From: RGIG1934 sp045122895
GTDB lineage: Bacteria > Bacillota > Clostridia > Lachnospirales > Lachnospiraceae
Assembly (NCBI GenBank): GCA_045122895.1
Contig: JBGVIE010000045.1
Span: 16,168-80,167 of the forward strand
Length of the DNA stretch: 64,000 nucleotides
Direction: 5' to 3'
Positions 33,865-42,654 of this stretch are shown here, piece by piece. The notes under the pieces were generated by a model. It was not told the origin of the DNA and did not search any database. It worked only from the letters and a program-made list of their open reading frames with translations. The first letter of the stretch is position 1. Each line of letters begins with the position of its first letter. The position numbers and the translations under genes were made by a program.

Positions 33865-34591
33865 TATTAATCCTGGTGAGAGACTGGACGAACTTGAAAG
33901 AAAAGGATACAAGATAATACAAAATAGCGAGAAATTCTGTTTTGGAATGGATGCAGTTTTGCTTTCTGAGTTTGCAAAGGCTGATAAAGATGATGTGTGC
34001 ATAGATCTTGGAACAGGCACCGGAATTATTCCGATACTTATGGAGGCAAGATATGATGTTGCTCACTTAACTGGTCTTGAGATACAGGAAGAAAGTGCAG
34101 ATATGGCGAGAAGAAGTGTTATATATAACAATCTTCAGGACAAGATAGATATCGTTACAGGTGATATAAAGGAGGCCTCTTCTATTTTTAAGAAGGCTTC
34201 TTTTGATATTGTGACCAGCAATCCGCCTTACATGAACGATAATCATGGACTTAAGAATCCACATCTTCCAAAGGCGATTGCAAGACATGAGGTGTTATGT
34301 ACGCTTGAGGATGTGGTTAGGGAGGCGACTTTGCTTCTTAAGCCCGGCGGAAGATTTTGTATGGTACACAGACCACACAGGTTAATCGAGATAATCACAT
34401 GTCTTAAATATCACAAAATGGAACCTAAAAGGATTCGGCTGGTTCATCCGTATGCGGACAAAGAGGCTAATATGGTGCTTATAGAATCGGTCAGGGGAGG
34501 AAAGCCATACCTGAAGGTGATGGAGCCTTTGATTGTATACAACGAAAATGGAGAGTACACAGAAGAATTATTACAGGTATATAGAGAGTAG
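33857..34591 (+). CDS. tRNA1(Val) A37 N6-methyltransferase-like protein
   Basis: A Rossmann-fold SAM-dependent methyltransferase of the YabB/TrmN6 group. The SAM motif I is DLGTGTGIIPILM and the N6-adenine catalytic motif is TSNPPYM (NPPY). The N-terminal GYKIIQNSEKFCFGMDAVLLSEFA is typical of this group in Firmicutes. The likely target is adenosine 37 of a tRNA. I prefer ATG 33857 (244 residues, start ATGATTAA overlapping the yaaT stop) to ATG 33827, which would overlap yaaT by 38 bases. rsmI follows nine bases later, the usual order. Confidence 0.88.
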   Translation: MININPGERLDELERKGYKIIQNSEKFCFGMDAVLLSEFAKADKDDVCIDLGTGTGIIPILMEARYDVAHLTGLEIQEESADMARRSVIYNNLQDKIDIVTGDIKEASSIFKKASFDIVTSNPPYMNDNHGLKNPHLPKAIARHEVLCTLEDVVREATLLLKPGGRFCMVHRPHRLIEIITCLKYHKMEPKRIRLVHPYADKEANMVLIESVRGGKPYLKVMEPLIVYNENGEYTEELLQVYRE

Positions 34592-34600
34592 AGGTAGATT

Positions 34601-35449
34601 ATGGAAAATAATCAGGGTATGTTGTATTTGTGTGCAACACCTATAGGAAATCTTGAAGATATGACTTACAGAGTTGTAAGAATATTAAAGGAAGTGGATA
34701 TAATTGGAGCAGAGGATACACGAAATAGTATAAGGCTTTTGAACCATTTTGAGATAAAGACTCCTATGACCAGTTACCATGAATTTAATAAAATAGATAA
34801 AGCCAAATATCTTGTAAAGCAGATGCAGGAGGGAAAAAATGTTGCGATTATAACTGACGCAGGAACACCTGGGATATCAGATCCGGGAGAAGAACTTGTA
34901 AGACAGTGTTATGAAGCAGGTATAAAGGTGACATCAGTTCCGGGGGCGGCGGCCTGCATCACTGCTCTTACTATGTCAGGACTTAGTACCAGAAGATTTG
35001 CTTTTGAAGCCTTTTTGCCATCAGATAAAAAAGAAAAAAAGCAGGTGCTTGATGATTTGAGGAACGAGACAAGAACTATAGTGCTTTATGAAGCACCACA
35101 TCGCCTTGTTAAGACATTAAAGGAACTTTATGATACTCTTGGAGACAGAACCGTTACTATATGCAAAGAACTTACCAAGAAGTTTGAAAATGCTAACAAG
35201 ACTACATTATCTTTGGCGCTTTCATTATATGAGTATGAGGAACCAAGAGGAGAATATGTACTCGTAATAGAAGGGAAAAGCTTTGAAGAACTGGAAGAAG
35301 AAGACAGAGCAGGATGGCTTGATATGACTATAGAAGAACATATGTCATATTATGAGAATCAGGGGATGAATCACAAAGATGCCATGAAACAGGTGGCAAA
35401 AGACAGAGGAGTATCAAAACGTGACATTTATGCGGCTATTCACACATAA
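34601..35449 (+). CDS. rsmI: 16S rRNA (cytidine-1402-2'-O)-methyltransferase
   Basis: A tetrapyrrole-methylase-fold enzyme that adds the 2'-O-methyl group of C1402 in 16S rRNA. Diagnostic segments: LYLCATPIGNLEDMTYR, AEDTRNSIRLLNHF, TDAGTPGISDPGEELV, SVPGAAACITAL and YEAPHRLVKTL. The C-terminal ~50 residues form the helical HTH-like tail (MNHKDAMKQVAKDRGVSKRDIY). 282 residues, normal size. Last gene of the conserved block. Confidence 0.96.
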   Translation: MENNQGMLYLCATPIGNLEDMTYRVVRILKEVDIIGAEDTRNSIRLLNHFEIKTPMTSYHEFNKIDKAKYLVKQMQEGKNVAIITDAGTPGISDPGEELVRQCYEAGIKVTSVPGAAACITALTMSGLSTRRFAFEAFLPSDKKEKKQVLDDLRNETRTIVLYEAPHRLVKTLKELYDTLGDRTVTICKELTKKFENANKTTLSLALSLYEYEEPRGEYVLVIEGKSFEELEEEDRAGWLDMTIEEHMSYYENQGMNHKDAMKQVAKDRGVSKRDIYAAIHT

Positions 35450-35473
35450 GATAATAAAAAAAGAGTAAAATCA

Positions 35474-36076
35474 TTGATTAATTATATTTGGTCAGGAACA
35501 ATTTTGATAAGTATATTTTACGGAGGAATATGTGGACGATTTGATGATATGACCAGAGAACTTATAAATAGTTCGGGTGAAGCTGTAAGTATGTGCATAG
35601 TTATGCTTGGAACACTTTGCTTATGGTCCGGTCTTATGGAAGTGGCTCGTGAGTCGGGGGTAGTGAGTGGATTAACTAAAATTCTGTTACCATTCATCGA
35701 TTTTATGTATCCTGAGCTTAAAGGACAAAGGGTGGCTAAAGAGTGTATTGCAGTTAATATGGTAGCCAATATTCTGGGGCTTGGTCAGGCGGCAACACAG
35801 TCCGGATTAAGAGCGATGGAGGAACTTAAGAATATTAATGGACGTAGTGAGGTTGCAAGTGATTCTATGTGTGTATTTGTGATAATGAATATATCGTCAC
35901 TACAATTAATCCCGGTCAATATGATTGCTTACAGGCAAAAATATGGAAGTGCAAGTCCGGAGTCGATAATCGGGCCATCAATTCTTGCTACTATGATAAG
36001 TACAGTTGTAGCTGTTATTTTCTGCAGAGTATTATACAAAATGCGAAATAACAATGCTTGCGATGATTCCGGCTAA
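35474..36076 (+). CDS. spmA: Spore maturation protein A (SpmA)
   Basis: A 200-residue membrane protein with four or five hydrophobic segments and the nucleoside-recognition (Gate) pattern: ELINSSGEAVSMCIVMLGTLCLWSGLMEVARESG, then NMVANILGLGQAATQSGLRAME. SpmA and SpmB together are needed for dehydration of the spore core. A TTG start at 35474 has only a weak ribosome site. The spmB gene is here on the opposite strand, and the two 3' ends overlap by 45 bases. This differs from the usual spmA-spmB tandem, so one of the two was inverted. Confidence 0.9.
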   Translation: MINYIWSGTILISIFYGGICGRFDDMTRELINSSGEAVSMCIVMLGTLCLWSGLMEVARESGVVSGLTKILLPFIDFMYPELKGQRVAKECIAVNMVANILGLGQAATQSGLRAMEELKNINGRSEVASDSMCVFVIMNISSLQLIPVNMIAYRQKYGSASPESIIGPSILATMISTVVAVIFCRVLYKMRNNNACDDSG

Positions 36077-36529
36077 TGTGCAAAGCAGTGCGCCCGGTAA
36101 TGTGTACCGGGTTCTTTTTATTTTGACTGAGGCAAAATAAATTGAGAGAGTATAAAAAACTGTTTCGGTGCAGGACATCATAATTGATATACATATGCCT
36201 TCATAGGAGTCAGTACCATACTGCTTAAAAATATCAAAAACGATTCCGTTTGCAGCGGATGCGGAAAAAAAGCGTATAATGGCAGGAGCGATTACTGCTG
36301 AGGAGAAGAAATTAGTGATAGCATTTAGCAATCCTGAAGAACTAAGGGCTTTGGTGGCAAGAAAAAGTCCGATTAAAGTCGGGAAAATTGATACGGTTTG
36401 ATTTAGTCCGGTCATTGCGCCTTTAGTGAATGTGGTGTAGGCATCGATTTTCTTAGTGATGGCTGTTGCAATTATATAGAAGATGAAAATAGGGATTATT
36501 AATTCTGATATATATGTAATAAAGTGCAT
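36032..36529 (-). CDS. spmB: Spore maturation protein B (SpmB)
   Basis: A 165-residue membrane protein with YISELIIPIFIFYIIATAI, GAMTGLNQTVSIFPTLIGLFLATKAL and the conserved stretch FSSAVIAPAIIRFFSASAANGIVFDIFKQYGTDSYEGICISIMMSCTETVFY (abridged at both ends). It contains the nucleoside-recognition-like core typical of SpmB. It is the functional partner of SpmA in spore maturation but reads towards spmA, overlapping its last 45 bases. The divergent side faces an intergenic terminator, so it must have its own promoter in 36530-36600, which I could not define. Confidence 0.88.
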   Translation of the reverse strand: MHFITYISELIIPIFIFYIIATAITKKIDAYTTFTKGAMTGLNQTVSIFPTLIGLFLATKALSSSGLLNAITNFFSSAVIAPAIIRFFSASAANGIVFDIFKQYGTDSYEGICISIMMSCTETVFYTLSIYFASVKIKRTRYTLPGALLCTLAGIIASIVISHFV

Positions 36530-36601
36530 ATTTATCTACCTGAAAATAGTGTTTGTTTAAGTATATTGTGAATAGTCTGATGGTATGCTATTAACAAATA
36601 T

Positions 36602-36638
36602 AAAAATCGAGGCGTTATTGAATAACCCTCGATTTTTT
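36602..36638. terminator. Bidirectional terminator
   Basis: AAAAATCGAGG (36602-36612) pairs with CCTCGATTTTTT (36627-36638), with an inner GTTAT/ATAAC extension. It has an A run on one side and a T run on the other, so it can end the minus-strand gene at 36650. Confidence 0.85.
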
Positions 36639-36649
36639 ATTATAAAAAC

Positions 36650-38440
36650 TTAGTATCTAATTGCATAATAAAGCACATAAAACCAATTGAATATCCCATG
36701 AAGAATAGCCCATCCAATTGACTTGAATGAAGTGTAGGAAAGAATTATAGCGAGCGAAGTACCAAAGGATAGTAACATTCTAAAGGTTTCGGTTAGTCGT
36801 TGTTTTGCTATTGCATTATAGTGTTTTTTTCTTAGAGTAAAAGGATCATTAGCAAAAGTTATTTTTAAAACGTTAACTCTTAAGCTTTCGCTGTACATAT
36901 GCATTAAACAACAGGCTCTGTGTTGTCCGTCTAATAAAATATTTCCGCTGCCAATTACAATCATATCTTTTGGATTGTATCCGTTTTCCTCAATACTTTT
37001 AATTAAAGTATCAAATCTGTTTTTTGTCATATCAGGAAGATTGTTAAGATGATGATATTCACAGTATTCTTCATAAGCCTGAGTGTCACCGTTTAGATAT
37101 TTATATGGAGCACATTCTGTGAGGGAATAAAAAATGCCATCTGTCCATTTTCTTCTGATTTTATTGAGTGGAATTTCTACGATGTCCCAGTTTTTTATTC
37201 TCTTATTCTCAAGTCCTCTGTAGAAAAACTCGTCATCCAGAATAAATCTGTCATCATAGAGCAGTCTGATTGCAGAAGTTTTCTGATATTCCTCTTTCCT
37301 TGTGTTACTTATATAGTGTCTTAATTCACAGCAGTTGTTTCCGTATATTTTGTAGCCCTGACTTACTATGTCTATGCAAAGAATTCTTTCTACCGCGTGG
37401 GCAAGAGAAAAAAAACCTCTTTTTGATTCTGAAAAATCAGAAGGCTTTATGTTTAACTTTTTGATGTGATTTTGCAAATCTGCCCTTACGGCAAAACAAG
37501 TGCCTGCAATATATTTGTAATCGGCATCCGGAATATTAAGATTAAGTTCTTTCATCCATCGAGATAAAAGCCGTTGTTTGTGGGGAGGGTCGTGTACAAT
37601 AAGATTTTTGGCACCGACAATACCACAGTCATTATCTTCTGTTAGAAGCCTGATTGTCTTGTGGACATTAAACGGACCAAGAATTCCTTCAAATAAATAT
37701 AAGAACCAGTCTCTTTTATAGAAAAACTGCTCATAAATGTATATTGTTTCTCTTGCAGTCCCTTTGGAATGAAGTTTGAAAATAATATCATAATGTGTTA
37801 AGTCATAAGAATCGAGAGCAGCGACATATGGTGCAATATCAAAGCCCAGATTATCAAAAGGAATTAATTTAACATCAGGTTTAAAAGCTGTTATCTCATT
37901 AATTACTTTATCATATGCAAACTTTTTTGGGTAAGTTATACAAAGGTCATAATTGTATGGAGCAAGATTCTTAAGATATTCTTTTATCTCCATAAAACTG
38001 TTTTCGTAGAACAGATGAAGGCATACGAGAATCCTTTTGTTTTTGTTTTTTCTTATCGTCCTAAAAAAAACAATGCGACCAATGTGGCGTAAAATAAAGC
38101 GTCTTATAAAGTGTGTCTTGTATATATTTTCATTATTGCTGCAATTTTTTGTGTAGGCTCGTCCTTCTTTTTTTCCAAATAGCTCGTAGTGAAGAAGGGG
38201 GCAGATTTGTATGTTTTTAACATCTGAATATAAATCAAGATATTCCTGACTGTTAAAATAAGGTGAAGGATTATATGATTTTTTCCAGCCCTGTGTCAAA
38301 TAGTGAAGCTCAGGTGAGATTTTGCTGTAATCAATTTCAGAATAGCTGTTCATATACCATTGTCTGTCGAAGAACTTTGATCTTTTTATCATTTGAATAT
38401 TTCGCGCCTGTTTAAGATGATTTTTTATATTGTTTCCCAT
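36650..38440 (-). CDS. RgpF-like glycan protein fused to a ParB/Srx-like domain and membrane tail
   Basis: 596 residues. Residues ~20-95 hold two copies of the glycan module FDRQWYMNSY ... HYLTQGWKKSYNPSPYF and YLDLYSDV ... HYELFGKKEG. Residues ~135-400 are the rhamnan-synthesis F (RgpF/DUF616) domain: ILVCLHLFYENSF, IPFDNLGFDIAPYV, FKLHSKGT, YIAGTCFAVR. Residues ~470-540 resemble a ParB/sulfiredoxin-type fold with GSGNILLDGQHRACCL, a DGQHR nucleotide-site motif. The end has one or two hydrophobic helices. Such DGQHR domains occur in glycan clusters, but their job is not known. It is transcribed away from the rhamnose operon that starts at 38594. Confidence 0.75.
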   Translation of the reverse strand: MGNNIKNHLKQARNIQMIKRSKFFDRQWYMNSYSEIDYSKISPELHYLTQGWKKSYNPSPYFNSQEYLDLYSDVKNIQICPLLHYELFGKKEGRAYTKNCSNNENIYKTHFIRRFILRHIGRIVFFRTIRKNKNKRILVCLHLFYENSFMEIKEYLKNLAPYNYDLCITYPKKFAYDKVINEITAFKPDVKLIPFDNLGFDIAPYVAALDSYDLTHYDIIFKLHSKGTARETIYIYEQFFYKRDWFLYLFEGILGPFNVHKTIRLLTEDNDCGIVGAKNLIVHDPPHKQRLLSRWMKELNLNIPDADYKYIAGTCFAVRADLQNHIKKLNIKPSDFSESKRGFFSLAHAVERILCIDIVSQGYKIYGNNCCELRHYISNTRKEEYQKTSAIRLLYDDRFILDDEFFYRGLENKRIKNWDIVEIPLNKIRRKWTDGIFYSLTECAPYKYLNGDTQAYEEYCEYHHLNNLPDMTKNRFDTLIKSIEENGYNPKDMIVIGSGNILLDGQHRACCLMHMYSESLRVNVLKITFANDPFTLRKKHYNAIAKQRLTETFRMLLSFGTSLAIILSYTSFKSIGWAILHGIFNWFYVLYYAIRY

Positions 38441-38458
38441 AAAGAAGATACCTCCGTA

Positions 38459-38487
38459 TATATTGTATTACCATTTGACACAATATA
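38459..38487. promoter_or_regulatory. Inverted repeat between the two divergent glycan units
   Basis: TATATTGT (38459-38466) and ACAATATA (38480-38487) form a perfect 8-bp inverted repeat 13 bases apart. It lies just upstream of the 38440 start and also 100 bases before the ABC operon. It could be an operator for the divergent pair. Confidence 0.3.
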
Positions 38488-38593
38488 TACGCACGAAAAC
38501 TTTACAACATATTTATCTTGTGATATTATGACAAAAGTATTACGAAACAAATAAATTAAAGCATAAAATTAAGAAATTGGAGATTGATAAGAG

Positions 38594-39373
38594 ATGAAAC
38601 AGGCAATAGCGAATTTTCTCAAATACAGATTTTTGCTTAAGGAACTTGTAAAAAAGGGAGTAAAGCTTAAATACAGACGTTCATATCTGGGAATTATATG
38701 GACTTTGTTAGAACCCTTGCTCACTATGATTGTGCTTGCAGTGGTGTTTGGCACTTTGTTTGGAAATACAGATAAGACATTCCCGGTATATATTCTTACC
38801 GGCAGATTGTTATTTTCATTTTTCCAACAGGGAACAAATGGAGCACTTAAGTCAATACAGAGTAATGCTGCACAGATTAAGAAGGTATATGTACCAAAGT
38901 ACTTGTACCCACTGGCAAATATATTATTTAATTTTGTGATTTTCCTTTTATCACTTATTGTGCTTGTTGTTGTATCAGCAGTACTTGGTGTTAAACCTAC
39001 AATATATATTTTAGAAGCAATTATTCCGCTCATTAATATATTATTGCTGACATTTGGTGTGGGCATGATTCTGGCAACTGTTGGAGTTTATTTTAGAGAT
39101 ATTGAATACTTATGGAGTGTGGCAATTATGCTTATTATGTATTCGAGTGCAATCTTTTATCCGGCAGAGAGAATTCTGAATAGCAAGTTTTCATGGATAC
39201 TTAAGTTGAATCCTATATATGGTGTAATAGCTAATTTCAGAAATAATGTTTTATATGGTCAGGGATTAGATGTTAAACTGACATTATATTCATTTGGTTT
39301 TTCAATTGTTGCAATAATAGTTGGTTTGGTATTTTTCAAGAAAAAACAGGACAACTTTATTCTTCATATTTAA
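38594..39373 (+). CDS. ABC-2 polysaccharide exporter, permease
   Basis: A 259-residue protein with six membrane helices of the Wzm/TagG/RfbD-permease family. The entry LLKELVKKGVKLKYRRSYLGIIWTLLEP (abridged) and the later YFRDIEYLWSV and LNPIYGVIANFRN are typical. With the ATPase of the next gene it moves a lipid-linked polymer from the inside to the outside of the membrane. It is first in an operon with RgpF-like and dTDP-rhamnose genes, so a rhamnose-containing polymer is the likely cargo. The gap to the ATPase is 12 bases. Confidence 0.93.
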   Translation: MKQAIANFLKYRFLLKELVKKGVKLKYRRSYLGIIWTLLEPLLTMIVLAVVFGTLFGNTDKTFPVYILTGRLLFSFFQQGTNGALKSIQSNAAQIKKVYVPKYLYPLANILFNFVIFLLSLIVLVVVSAVLGVKPTIYILEAIIPLINILLLTFGVGMILATVGVYFRDIEYLWSVAIMLIMYSSAIFYPAERILNSKFSWILKLNPIYGVIANFRNNVLYGQGLDVKLTLYSFGFSIVAIIVGLVFFKKKQDNFILHI

Positions 39374-39385
39374 GGGAGGACAGGT

Positions 39386-40123
39386 ATGGCAAAAGAGGTT
39401 TTGCGTGTAGATAACGTTAGCATGAGATTTAATCTCAGTAAAGAGAAAATAGATTCTATTAAAGAATATGTTATAAAATTCATTAAAGGTCAGGTTAAAT
39501 ACAATGAATTCTGGGCGCTCAAGAATGTGAGCTTTACTCTTAATGAAGGGGACAGAATAGGGATTCTCGGACTCAATGGTGCAGGAAAAAGTACTTTGTT
39601 AAAGGTTATTGCAGGAGTGTATAAGCCATCAACCGGTTCTGTTGAGAGAAATGGTGTTTTAGCCCCTCTTCTTGAACTTGGAGCAGGTTTTGATCCACAA
39701 TACACAGGTGCTGAGAATATATATTTATATGGAGCAGTGCTTGGTTATTCTAAGAAATTTATTGATGAGAAGTTTGACGAGATAGTAGAATTCTCGGAAC
39801 TTGGCGAATTCATAGATGTACCAATTAAGAATTACTCATCCGGTATGAGAGCAAGACTTGGTTTTTCAATTGTAAGTCTTGTGTCGCCTGACATACTTAT
39901 TCTTGATGAGGTTTTGGCTGTTGGAGATGCAAAATTTAGAAAGAAGAGTGAAGCAAAGGTAATGAGTATGTTTGATAAGGGAACAACAGTGCTCTTTGTA
40001 TCGCATTCTCTTGAACAGGTTAAGAGACTATGCAATAAGGCGATGATTCTGGAACACGGGGAACTAAAGGCGATTGGAGATATTGGTGAAATCTCCAAAA
40101 TATATGAAAAGATGATTCAGTAA
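39386..40123 (+). CDS. ABC-2 polysaccharide exporter, ATPase
   Basis: A 245-residue ATPase of the Wzt/TagH family. Walker A GLNGAGKST, signature YSSGMRARLGF (the SSGM variant typical of polysaccharide exporters), Walker B LILDEVLAVGD and the switch His in FVSHSLEQV. There is no C-terminal carbohydrate-binding extension, so export should not depend on a specific terminal cap. The N-terminal part (IDSIKEYVIKFIKGQ) is the usual TagH-like insertion. It acts with the preceding permease; the RgpF-like gene follows after two bases. Confidence 0.94.
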   Translation: MAKEVLRVDNVSMRFNLSKEKIDSIKEYVIKFIKGQVKYNEFWALKNVSFTLNEGDRIGILGLNGAGKSTLLKVIAGVYKPSTGSVERNGVLAPLLELGAGFDPQYTGAENIYLYGAVLGYSKKFIDEKFDEIVEFSELGEFIDVPIKNYSSGMRARLGFSIVSLVSPDILILDEVLAVGDAKFRKKSEAKVMSMFDKGTTVLFVSHSLEQVKRLCNKAMILEHGELKAIGDIGEISKIYEKMIQ

Positions 40124-40124
40124 T

Positions 40125-41693
40125 ATGAGTGATAAAATATTAGGTATATATATTGTTGCAAGTGCGAATGATAAAGAAGAAAGATATGCAAAGTATTTAT
40201 ATTCAGCACTTGAATCAGTATGCGAGAAGACGATAACAATTGAAGACGATTTGGATTATAAAAAAGCGTATGAAAGTGTATCAGATAAGGTTAGATATGA
40301 GTATGTTGTAATTACTGACACTAATGCTTTTGGTCCGATGGTTAAAATGACGGAATTAATAGAAAGAGGGAAGCAGGACACTGGTGGATGTTACAGCATC
40401 CCTCATTTTATGATGATAAGAAAAGATGCTGTTTTTGAGCAGAAGGATTTCACATATGCAGATTACAGCCTGATGGATTCCCATCTTGATTATGGTCATG
40501 CGTTTATTCCCAAAACTGTTTTTGGAGAGGAGAAGCGCAAAGTATTAAAATACAGTAATGGTTCGGACCTTAGAAAATACATGACATACATTGAAGACAA
40601 TAAGATGTATGATACAGGTATTATTTACGATTATCTTGCCAGAAAAATGAACTTAAGCGATGTTAGGGACAGTCTTAATCTCACCTTTGTTCTTCCGGAG
40701 AGAATAAAGCATACTCCGTTATACTCGGGAAAAAAAGTAGCAGCACTCTGTCATATGTACTATGAAGAGCTTATACCGTATAATCTCAGATACTTAAGAA
40801 ATCTTCCGGATGGTTCAGACGTATATATAACAACAGATGAAGAGTCAAAGAAAGAGAAGATACTAGAGGCATTCTCACCGGTGTTTGGTGAACATGTAAA
40901 GGTTATTGTGGCGGCTAAACGTGGAAGAGAGTTGGCTGCATTTATGGTGGAATGCAGGGATATTCCTCTTAAGTATGACTATTTTTGTTTTATACATGAC
41001 AAGAAGTCTGCACAGCTAAATACAGCGACTATGGGAGCGTCGTTTAGAGATCTTTTGTGGGACAATATGCTTTGCACAAGGGATTATGTAGGACAGGTTC
41101 TAAACACTTTTGAAGAAAAACCGTGGCTTGGGATGCTGATTCCGCCTAACGTTATACATGGAACCTACTTTGGAACAAGTGCTGATTACTGGACAATTTG
41201 TTACGATAAGGTTCTTGATATTGCACAGAGAATAGGTATTGAAGCAAATATTGACAGGGCAAAACCACCAATCGCGACAGGATCGGTTTTCTGGTGCAGA
41301 CCAGATGCAATCAGGCCGCTTTTAGATTATGACTGGAGCCATGAAGATTTTCCGGAGGAGCCGCTTCCGGTGGACGGAAGCTTTAGTCACGCCCTGGAGC
41401 GGGTATTTCCTTTTGTGGCACAGTCTCAGGGATATTTATCAGGTATTATAATGAGCAATGAATATGCACAGAATGAGGTTACCAATCTGAGATATATGCT
41501 TACAGGTACAATCAAATCAATGGCGGGACTTCCAATAGTGAGAATGACGGACTTTGATGAGTTTGCAGCTACTACAAAGAAAGTATCGGATTTGATTTAC
41601 GAGGGGGAATATGATCCCGGACTTAAGAGAAGCGTTAAGAATTTTATTAATAAACATATGCCTTTTCATGTGGGCATGAAAAAAGAGATGTAG
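40125..41693 (+). CDS. RgpF-like rhamnan synthesis protein
   Basis: 522 residues. The second half (about 240-500) is the RgpF domain: VAALCHMYYEELIPYNLRYL, VIVAAKRGRELAAFMV, YDYFCFIHDKKS, GMLIPPNVIHGTYFG and ATGSVFWCRPDAIRPLL. In streptococci RgpF takes part in building the rhamnose-glucose wall polysaccharide. The first ~200 residues have a different, possibly degenerate glycosyltransferase-like arrangement (ADYSLMDSHLDYGHAFI). It is located right behind the ABC exporter and before the dTDP-rhamnose genes. It differs from the ParB-tailed protein at 36650-38440, which shares only the RgpF core. Confidence 0.82.
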   Translation: MSDKILGIYIVASANDKEERYAKYLYSALESVCEKTITIEDDLDYKKAYESVSDKVRYEYVVITDTNAFGPMVKMTELIERGKQDTGGCYSIPHFMMIRKDAVFEQKDFTYADYSLMDSHLDYGHAFIPKTVFGEEKRKVLKYSNGSDLRKYMTYIEDNKMYDTGIIYDYLARKMNLSDVRDSLNLTFVLPERIKHTPLYSGKKVAALCHMYYEELIPYNLRYLRNLPDGSDVYITTDEESKKEKILEAFSPVFGEHVKVIVAAKRGRELAAFMVECRDIPLKYDYFCFIHDKKSAQLNTATMGASFRDLLWDNMLCTRDYVGQVLNTFEEKPWLGMLIPPNVIHGTYFGTSADYWTICYDKVLDIAQRIGIEANIDRAKPPIATGSVFWCRPDAIRPLLDYDWSHEDFPEEPLPVDGSFSHALERVFPFVAQSQGYLSGIIMSNEYAQNEVTNLRYMLTGTIKSMAGLPIVRMTDFDEFAATTKKVSDLIYEGEYDPGLKRSVKNFINKHMPFHVGMKKEM

Positions 41694-41709
41694 GAATGGA
41701 GGCTTTTTT

Positions 41710-42573
41710 ATGAAGAAGTTACTGGTAACAGGATGTAACGGACAATTAGGACGTGAGATTAATAAGAAATATGCAGGAAGAGATGACATCGAATTAATCA
41801 ACACAGATGTGGATGAGCTTGATATTACAAATATCGACGAGGTTACAAAGTTGATGGAGGAGGTTAAGCCATACGCAATAATTAACTGTGCTGCACACAC
41901 TGCAGTGGATAAATGTGAAGTGGATGGCGATAATGCATACAAAATCAATGCAATCGGCCCTAGAAATTTAAGTATTGCAGCTACTAAGGTTGGGGCAAAG
42001 ATGGTTCACATCTCAACAGACTATGTGTTTGCAGGAGATGGAACAGAGCCTTATACAGAGTTTGACCAGGTAAATCCAAAGAGTATGTATGGAAGAACAA
42101 AGCTTGCCGGTGAAGAATTTGTAAAGCAGTTTGCAGACAAATATTTCATTATAAGAACAGCATGGTTATACGGAGATGGAAAGAATTTTGTAAAGACTAT
42201 GCTTGGGCTTTCGGAAAAATATGACGAAATCAATGTTGTGTGCGACCAGGTGGGCTCGCCAACAAGTACAGCGGTGCTTGCAGATATTATTGATGAACTT
42301 GTTTGGACAGACAATTACGGATTGTTCCATGGAACATGTGAAGGAGTATGCAGTTGGGCAGATTTTACTGATGAGATTTTCAGACTTGCCGGCAAGACAA
42401 CAAAGGTAAATCATGTAACTACAGAAGAATATATGAAGCTTAATCCAAATGCAGCGCCAAGACCGGCATATTCAGTGCTTGATAACTATATGTTAAAGCT
42501 TACCACAAATCATGTGGCTAAAGACTGGAAAGATGCAATTGCAGTGTATATGGAGGAGCTGTCCGGGCAGTAG
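41710..42573 (+). CDS. rfbD: dTDP-4-dehydrorhamnose reductase
   Basis: Last step of dTDP-L-rhamnose synthesis: NADPH reduces the 4-keto sugar. An SDR fold with LLVTGCNGQLGREI (nucleotide loop), INCAAHTAVDKCE, the catalytic YxxxK in KSMYGRTKLAGE, and IRTAWLYGDG. 287 residues, typical for RmlD. GGAGG lies about nine bases before the ATG. It precedes rfbB, rfbA and rfbC; the order D-B-A-C is one of several seen in Firmicutes. Confidence 0.95.
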   Translation: MKKLLVTGCNGQLGREINKKYAGRDDIELINTDVDELDITNIDEVTKLMEEVKPYAIINCAAHTAVDKCEVDGDNAYKINAIGPRNLSIAATKVGAKMVHISTDYVFAGDGTEPYTEFDQVNPKSMYGRTKLAGEEFVKQFADKYFIIRTAWLYGDGKNFVKTMLGLSEKYDEINVVCDQVGSPTSTAVLADIIDELVWTDNYGLFHGTCEGVCSWADFTDEIFRLAGKTTKVNHVTTEEYMKLNPNAAPRPAYSVLDNYMLKLTTNHVAKDWKDAIAVYMEELSGQ

Positions 42574-42590
42574 AAAATGTGCTAAAAGCA

Positions 42591-42619
42591 TTGACATAAT
42601 ACGGTGCTATGCATTATAG
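42591..42619 (+). promoter_or_regulatory. Internal promoter upstream of rfbB
   Basis: A perfect TTGACA (42591-42596) and TTATAG (42614-42619) are separated by 17 bases, 36 bases before the rfbB start. Confidence 0.6.
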
Positions 42620-42654
42620 TGGAAATATATGACTATTATTTTTTGGAGGTAAAG

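Noticed and set aside
38569..39066. 165-codon minus-strand ORF opposite the ABC permease
   Set aside because: Its composition is that of a shadow frame; the plus-strand permease has family motifs and a ribosome site.
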